A stretch of 64,000 nt of DNA from Zasmidium citrigriseum (Eukaryota > Ascomycota > Dothideomycetes > Mycosphaerellales > Mycosphaerellaceae), in assembly GCA_002786025.1 (NCBI GenBank), contig NHNW01000022.1, positions 186,001-250,000 of the forward strand. Reading direction: 5' to 3'. Positions within the stretch are counted from its first letter, which is position 1. Each line of letters begins with the position of its first letter. The notes under the pieces are model-generated. The model did not search any database. It saw nothing but the letters and a program-made list of their open reading frames with translations, and had not been told where the DNA came from. The position numbers were made by a program, and so were the translations under genes. Below are positions 59,494 to 64,000 of the stretch, piece after piece.

Positions 59494-60122
59494 GGATGCG
59501 CTTGTAGATGTGTGTTTGAAATTTTCAAAAGATGTGGAAGGGTCTTGAACTTGAGGTCCGGGAAGAAGGTCCTTCAGGGGCTGACTGGAAAACTTGCTTG
59601 AGACGAGAGTGAAGCAGGGGATTATGACAAAGGAGCAGCCAGTCACACGAACGTCACAAGGACGTCGACGCCCAAATCGCATCTCAACGAAGCCGGTCGA
59701 TGCCATGGCTGGGCAAAGGACGAAGCAGGGAAGGTTGAGGAGGGGCGTCAAACAACCCTGAGACATCGCTGTCGAGCGCGAGCATGAGTACGAGAATCGT
59801 CCTCAATCTGCTGGCCCACGCTTATCAAGGATAAATAATGTCCATACATTGAAATAAACGACAGATGAAGGCGTGAAGAGCCGCCGACCTCAACACCCTT
59901 GTCGTTCTTATAACGATCATAGTATAGCTTCAAGGCTTGAACAAAGCATCATCTGGACTTTGATTGCCCGTCATGATGAGCGTTGGTGATGTTCACTCGC
60001 CAAAGCACATGTCATTCGGCAGAACGTTTATCCCCGCAGCGGCCCGCCTCAACCCCACTTCTTCAGATGAATGTTCGCATCGGCCTTCAGTTTCAACCCA
60101 AACTCTTTCTCTCCACATCACC
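59494..60122. other. Intergenic
   Basis: Between the patatin stop and the UBA4 ATG. The open frame reaching back to 59964 has no family sequence before 60123. Confidence 0.4.
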
Positions 60123-61783
60123 ATGGCCTTCACAAGCATCACCGACCAAATCACGCTCCTCCGCTCCCAAATCGCCGCCACCGAATCCCAACTCTCCAAT
60201 CTCCGCGCCCAGCTCTCCGCCGCCGAGTCTCGTGTCGAAACCGCGCGGCAGCTGGAGCAAGCCTACCAAGGCGGCTTTCCTGCTGAATGGATCGGCGAGA
60301 CTCTCTCCGCGCTGACATCTGAGGACTTGCACGGCTTTCCAGGCTATGCTGCGGCGACGCCTGGTGGAGCTGGCAGTCCAGACGATATCGCGCGGAGTAT
60401 TAGGCACGAGACTGGGCAGGCGGAGAAGGAGTTTGTTCCAGCGCCGCAACCTACGCCGTCAAGGTGGCCGTTGAGTGGCGAGGAGTATAGTCGGTATGGA
60501 CGGCAGATGATTATGAAGGAGGTGGGGTTGCATGGGCAGTTGAGGTTGAAGAGGGCGAGGGTTTTGGTTGTGGGATGTGGGGGGTTGGGATGTCCTGCTG
60601 CGGCGTATCTTGCTGGAGCTGGTGTGGGCACGATTGGGTTGATGGATGGAGATACGGTTGAGGCGTCGAATCTTCACCGGCAGATTGCTCATTCGACGAG
60701 TCGGGTTGGGCTGAGCAAGGTGGAGAGTGCGTATGAATATCTGCGAGAGTACGTAGAGCGTAATACCCACGTCTTTTGGAGAAGGAAAGTCTCTGATTCT
60801 GGTATGGTAGGTTGAATCCTCTTCCCAATTACGAGCGACATCCTTTCCATCTTTCTCCTGATACTGCACTTGGCGTGTTTTCGGCCTACGATCTGGTATT
60901 GGACTGCACAGATCATCCGACCTCGCGCTATCTGATATCAGACGCCTGCGTTCTCGCCGGCAAGCCATTGGTGTCAGCATCTGCACTCAAAACAGAAGGC
61001 CAACTCATTGTCCTCAACAACCCACCAAGACCACAAGGCGATCCAACCGGAGGGCCATGCTACCGCTGCGTCTTCCCCAAGCCCCCACCAGCAGACTCCG
61101 TCCTCTCTTGCGGTGAAGGCGGCATCCTCGGACCCGTGGTGGGAGTGATGGGCGTCCTCCAAGCCCTCGAGGCCATCAAACTGATCACAACGCCTCTGAA
61201 ACCAAATCTCGAACAACAAGAACCTCCCCGAGCGAGCATGCTCCTCTTCTCCGCGTTCAGCAATCCCCAATTCCGCACAATTCGCATGCGCTCCCGGCAC
61301 GCGACCTGTGCAGCCTGCTCCTCCAACGCAACGATAACTCCCCAACAACTCTCCTCCGGCTCCCTCGACTACATCGCCTTCTGCGGCGCAACCCAACCCG
61401 TCAACCTCCTCGACCACTCATCCCGCATCACCGCGAGCGAATTCGCCCGTCTCCCCCGCGACGGCTCCAACATCCTCATCGACGTGCGCGACGAAACGCA
61501 GTACGCAATGTGTGCCCTACGCGGGAGTATCAACGTCCCTTGGCCTGGGAGTGGACAGAAGTGGGTTGAGAACGCTTTGCAGAAGGGCGCTTTGCCGATG
61601 GACGGGAATGGAAGGGAGCTTTTTGTGGTTTGTCGGTATGGGAATGATTCGCAGTTGGCTGTTAAGGCTATTCAGGAGGCTGCTGGGGAGGGACCGGTGG
61701 GCGCGAGGGTTAATGTTAGGGATATTAGGGGTGGGTTTCGGGCTTGGAGGGAGGAAGTCGATGGGGAGTGGCCGGAGTATTGA
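60123..61783 (+). CDS. UBA4: Adenylyltransferase and sulfurtransferase (MOCS3/Uba4)
   Basis: Exons 60123-60748 and 60811-61783 (intron GTACGT...GTAG, phase 2) give 532 residues. An N-terminal coiled coil (8-45) precedes the E1-like ThiF/MoeB domain: [22 protein letters not shown] (nucleotide loop, 151-160), [38 protein letters not shown] and CAAC (zinc pair) and the [13 protein letters not shown] segment. A C-terminal rhodanese domain follows with [13 protein letters not shown] and the active Cys in VVCRYGNDS. Uba4 activates Urm1 and transfers sulfur for tRNA thiolation and urmylation. It is cytosolic. Confidence 0.96.
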
Positions 61784-62103
61784 TTTCCTCATACGATGAT
61801 ATTTGACAGATGCTCTTTATATTCTGCCATGGCATCGAGTTCGTTCTCCATGTCGTGATGTCGGCGAGATGGGAATGTCGAACGCTCATAGAACTTTCGA
61901 GACAGAAGCTAATGACATGAGGCTGCCTAGCTGGAGCTCAGCTTCGCTGACGCCTCACTTCTCTTCTTGTGCTCCTCGCCAACGCAGATCTCTCGAATCA
62001 ATCAATGGACCAAGCCTGAAAGATCCATGGATCTTTGACGAATCGACAATCGAAATCGATCCATTTCGAGGAACCAAAATCGTATTTGTTCCTCCGAGAA
62101 GCA
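61784..62103. other. Intergenic
   Basis: Between UBA4 and the hydrolase. An upstream first exon of the hydrolase cannot be excluded, as its frame is open back to 62035. Confidence 0.4.
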
Positions 62104-62790
62104 ATGCAAGCCCTCCCACCAACATCCAAACACACCCACACAATAATCCTCCTCCACGGCCGCGACAGCAACGCCAAAGAATTCGCCCCTGAATTCTTCG
62201 AAAGCGAGACCTCAGACAAGCGATCTCTTCAGGACATCTTCCCTGGTGTACGATGGGTCTTCCCTACAGCCCCTCGAATCCCCTCGCAACGGTTTGCTAG
62301 CGAGATGTCTCAGTGGTTCGACATGTGGTCGACTGAGAACGTTCACGACCGCGAAGAGGAACAAGATCTCGAGGATGCGGTGAGGAGGCTGCAGGAGGTT
62401 GTTGCTAGGGAGGTTGGTGTTGTAGGCGCTGCGAATGTGGTTTTGGGAGGTATTAGTCAGGGGTGTGCGGTTGGTGTGCACGCGTTGTTGAGGCAGGAGG
62501 AAAGGCTGGGTGGATTTGTTGGGTTCTGTGGGTGGTTGCCGAAGGCTGAGGCGCTGGCGGATATTGGAAACCGGGAGGCGGTGAGGACGCCTGTGTTTCT
62601 GGGTCATTCGGAGGATGATGATGTTATCAATGTGCGGTTTGGCGAAGAGCTGAGGGAGTGCTTGAAAGGTATTGGGATGGATGTGAGGTGGAAGCGGTAT
62701 CAGGATGGAGGTCATTGGGTGAATGAGCCAAAGGGGGTCGATGATCTTGTCGATTTTTTGAGGGGTGTGTTCAAGCAGGATGGGAGCTGA
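62104..62790 (+). CDS. Alpha/beta hydrolase, phospholipase/carboxylesterase (acyl-protein thioesterase-like)
   Basis: 228 residues from ATG 62104. The frame shows HTHTIILLHGRDSNAKEF (oxyanion strand and turn), VRWVFPTAPRIPSQ, QWFDMW, the nucleophile motif VLGGISQGCAV (Ser in GISQG), GFCGWLP, then VFLGHSEDDDVINV (acid) and DGGHWVNEP (His). This order is that of the APT1/carboxylesterase group, which hydrolyses thioester or ester bonds of lipidated proteins or lysophospholipids. No signal peptide. The substrate is unknown. Confidence 0.9.
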   Translation: MQALPPTSKHTHTIILLHGRDSNAKEFAPEFFESETSDKRSLQDIFPGVRWVFPTAPRIPSQRFASEMSQWFDMWSTENVHDREEEQDLEDAVRRLQEVVAREVGVVGAANVVLGGISQGCAVGVHALLRQEERLGGFVGFCGWLPKAEALADIGNREAVRTPVFLGHSEDDDVINVRFGEELRECLKGIGMDVRWKRYQDGGHWVNEPKGVDDLVDFLRGVFKQDGS

Positions 62791-64000
62791 TTCTCCAGAT
62801 CGATCTCTGTGACGAGGGTGCCCTCTGGTTCATCGCTCGCTTGACACAGGCATTGGCGGTTGGGATCCTTGCGGCGCAGTTTCCTGCACGGAGCGTTCGG
62901 ATAGAAGTCCCAAGCATTGGCCCAGCAAATTGACAGTCGTTTGACAAATGGGTACAGCACAGGCAACTGCAGCGTCAGCGGGATAGATGAGAGTGTATGG
63001 ACCCAACAGCTTCATCCAGGAACAGTTGTCGGTCCTTGAGAAACGATTGGCGCGTAGATAAGGATGCTGCTCAACATCTGTGAGAGCAATGTGTTGTCCT
63101 TCTCCTTGCATGTGTCGGAGCTCGAAGCGAAGCCTCAAAGCAGATGTCAGATTCAGCCACAACCGAGACAGCTCGCCTGAGAGTCTTGATCAGGAATTCC
63201 TGATCTTTCGAAATAGATGATCGAGGTTCGGATCGGTGCCATCCTCCTGGGAGCTGCGGTCTCCGCGATCTGCGGACGCCATCCCGGGTGTTGACGGGGG
63301 TGCAATTGGATTATATTGAAGTTGATTCAATTCATCCACCATGCATTTTCTGGATGATAGGAAATGTTCTCCGGCCAAGTAATGGGCGCTGTCACGTCGT
63401 ATCCGTTATCTCTCGTCAGTATATTGATGAACTTACCGATCGAAATGCCAACAGCGTCGCAGCAGCATCCCCTCCAACGATCCTGTGAGGTTGCAGAAGA
63501 GCTCCAGAGGCGCACATTAGCTGCCGACGGGGAAACAGCTCCCCAAACAAGGTCTATACGCCATCTTAGATCCTGCATGCTAGCCACCCTCCATCGCGGA
63601 GCACAGGCGAGCTGCCCTTCCACTCAAGGACGAGCGATGCCAACACTGCGAACCGAAATCACTTGCATATGTTGCATCGTATCTGCAAGAGCAATATATC
63701 GGTCGGCCAGGTGATGCTCTGGGGTGGAAGCGATTGGTGTCCTGCACGGATTCCGATATATTAAATAGATGTCAGATGCGTGAGACCCATGCGGTGTCGA
63801 GACAACGTGTTGGAAGCATGTGATCTACAGGGACGAAAGCACGAGGCAGGCTTCCAGATTCTTGGGCTCCCCGTTGTTCGCCGAAATGTTCGATGCATGA
63901 GAAGGAAAGAAAATCTCCTCGGCACTTGCGTCCAGCATGTGGGATTTTCTTCTGATCGTCCAACGCCAGAGCAGAGATTTCCAGCGTGCAGCGAGATTCG
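62791..64000. other. Right-edge intergenic region
   Basis: About 1.2 kb with only short overlapping frames. I recognise no gene, RNA or repeat. Confidence 0.4.

Overview
The window is nuclear DNA of a filamentous ascomycete. Genes on both strands carry short GT-AG introns (about 46-65 bp, a few near 200 bp). There are fungus-specific families: a WOPR regulator, a HET-domain gene, a Zn2Cys6 factor, THI4 with a eukaryotic TPP riboswitch, and VID27. An 8-kb block is so heavily altered by RIP-type C-to-T mutation that CpA and TpG are almost gone. Family resemblance suggests Dothideomycetes (Mycosphaerellales-like), but this is inference only.

Layout: 1-5.6 kb holds a left-truncated APC permease, a GST interrupted by an in-frame TAG, two divergent SnoaL/NTF2-like proteins and a small membrane protein. 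A Pac2-type WOPR regulator lies at 6.5-7.9 kb, followed by about 4 kb without a convincing gene, a HET-domain gene broken by one nonsense codon (11.9-14.2 kb) and a Dabb-GFA fusion (14.8-15.6 kb). A RIP-destroyed DNA transposon with terminal inverted repeats and an apparent 8-bp target duplication fills 15,871-23,962. The region from 24.5 to 32.9 kb holds an atypical kinase-like gene, a divergent pair of paralogous secreted proteins, a tubby-like protein, ribosomal protein uL15 (RPL28), a secreted DUF6454-like protein and a Tls1/C9orf78 homologue. From 33.6 to 46.8 kb it is mostly housekeeping: a DsbA-like oxidoreductase, DPH7, a lipocalin-like protein, THI4 with a TPP riboswitch, VID27 and a tandem CCCH protein. 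The right part (48.7-62.8 kb) holds a Ser/Thr-rich membrane protein, a divergent ureohydrolase, a Zn2Cys6 factor, an unknown protein, a 348-bp pogo-like MITE, a patatin-like phospholipase, UBA4 and an alpha/beta hydrolase.

No biosynthetic cluster is evident. The genes that link functionally are thiamine (THI4 and its riboswitch) and translation or tRNA/EF2 modification (DPH7, UBA4, RPL28). The left-edge permease, GST and SnoaL set could be a small detoxification or metabolite group, which is inference. The most distinctive item is the RIP-mutated element, which retains recognisable ends and a decayed integrase-core (rve-type) transposase. Intron borders were set by reading GT/AG sites and checking that phases close; none was tested with transcripts.
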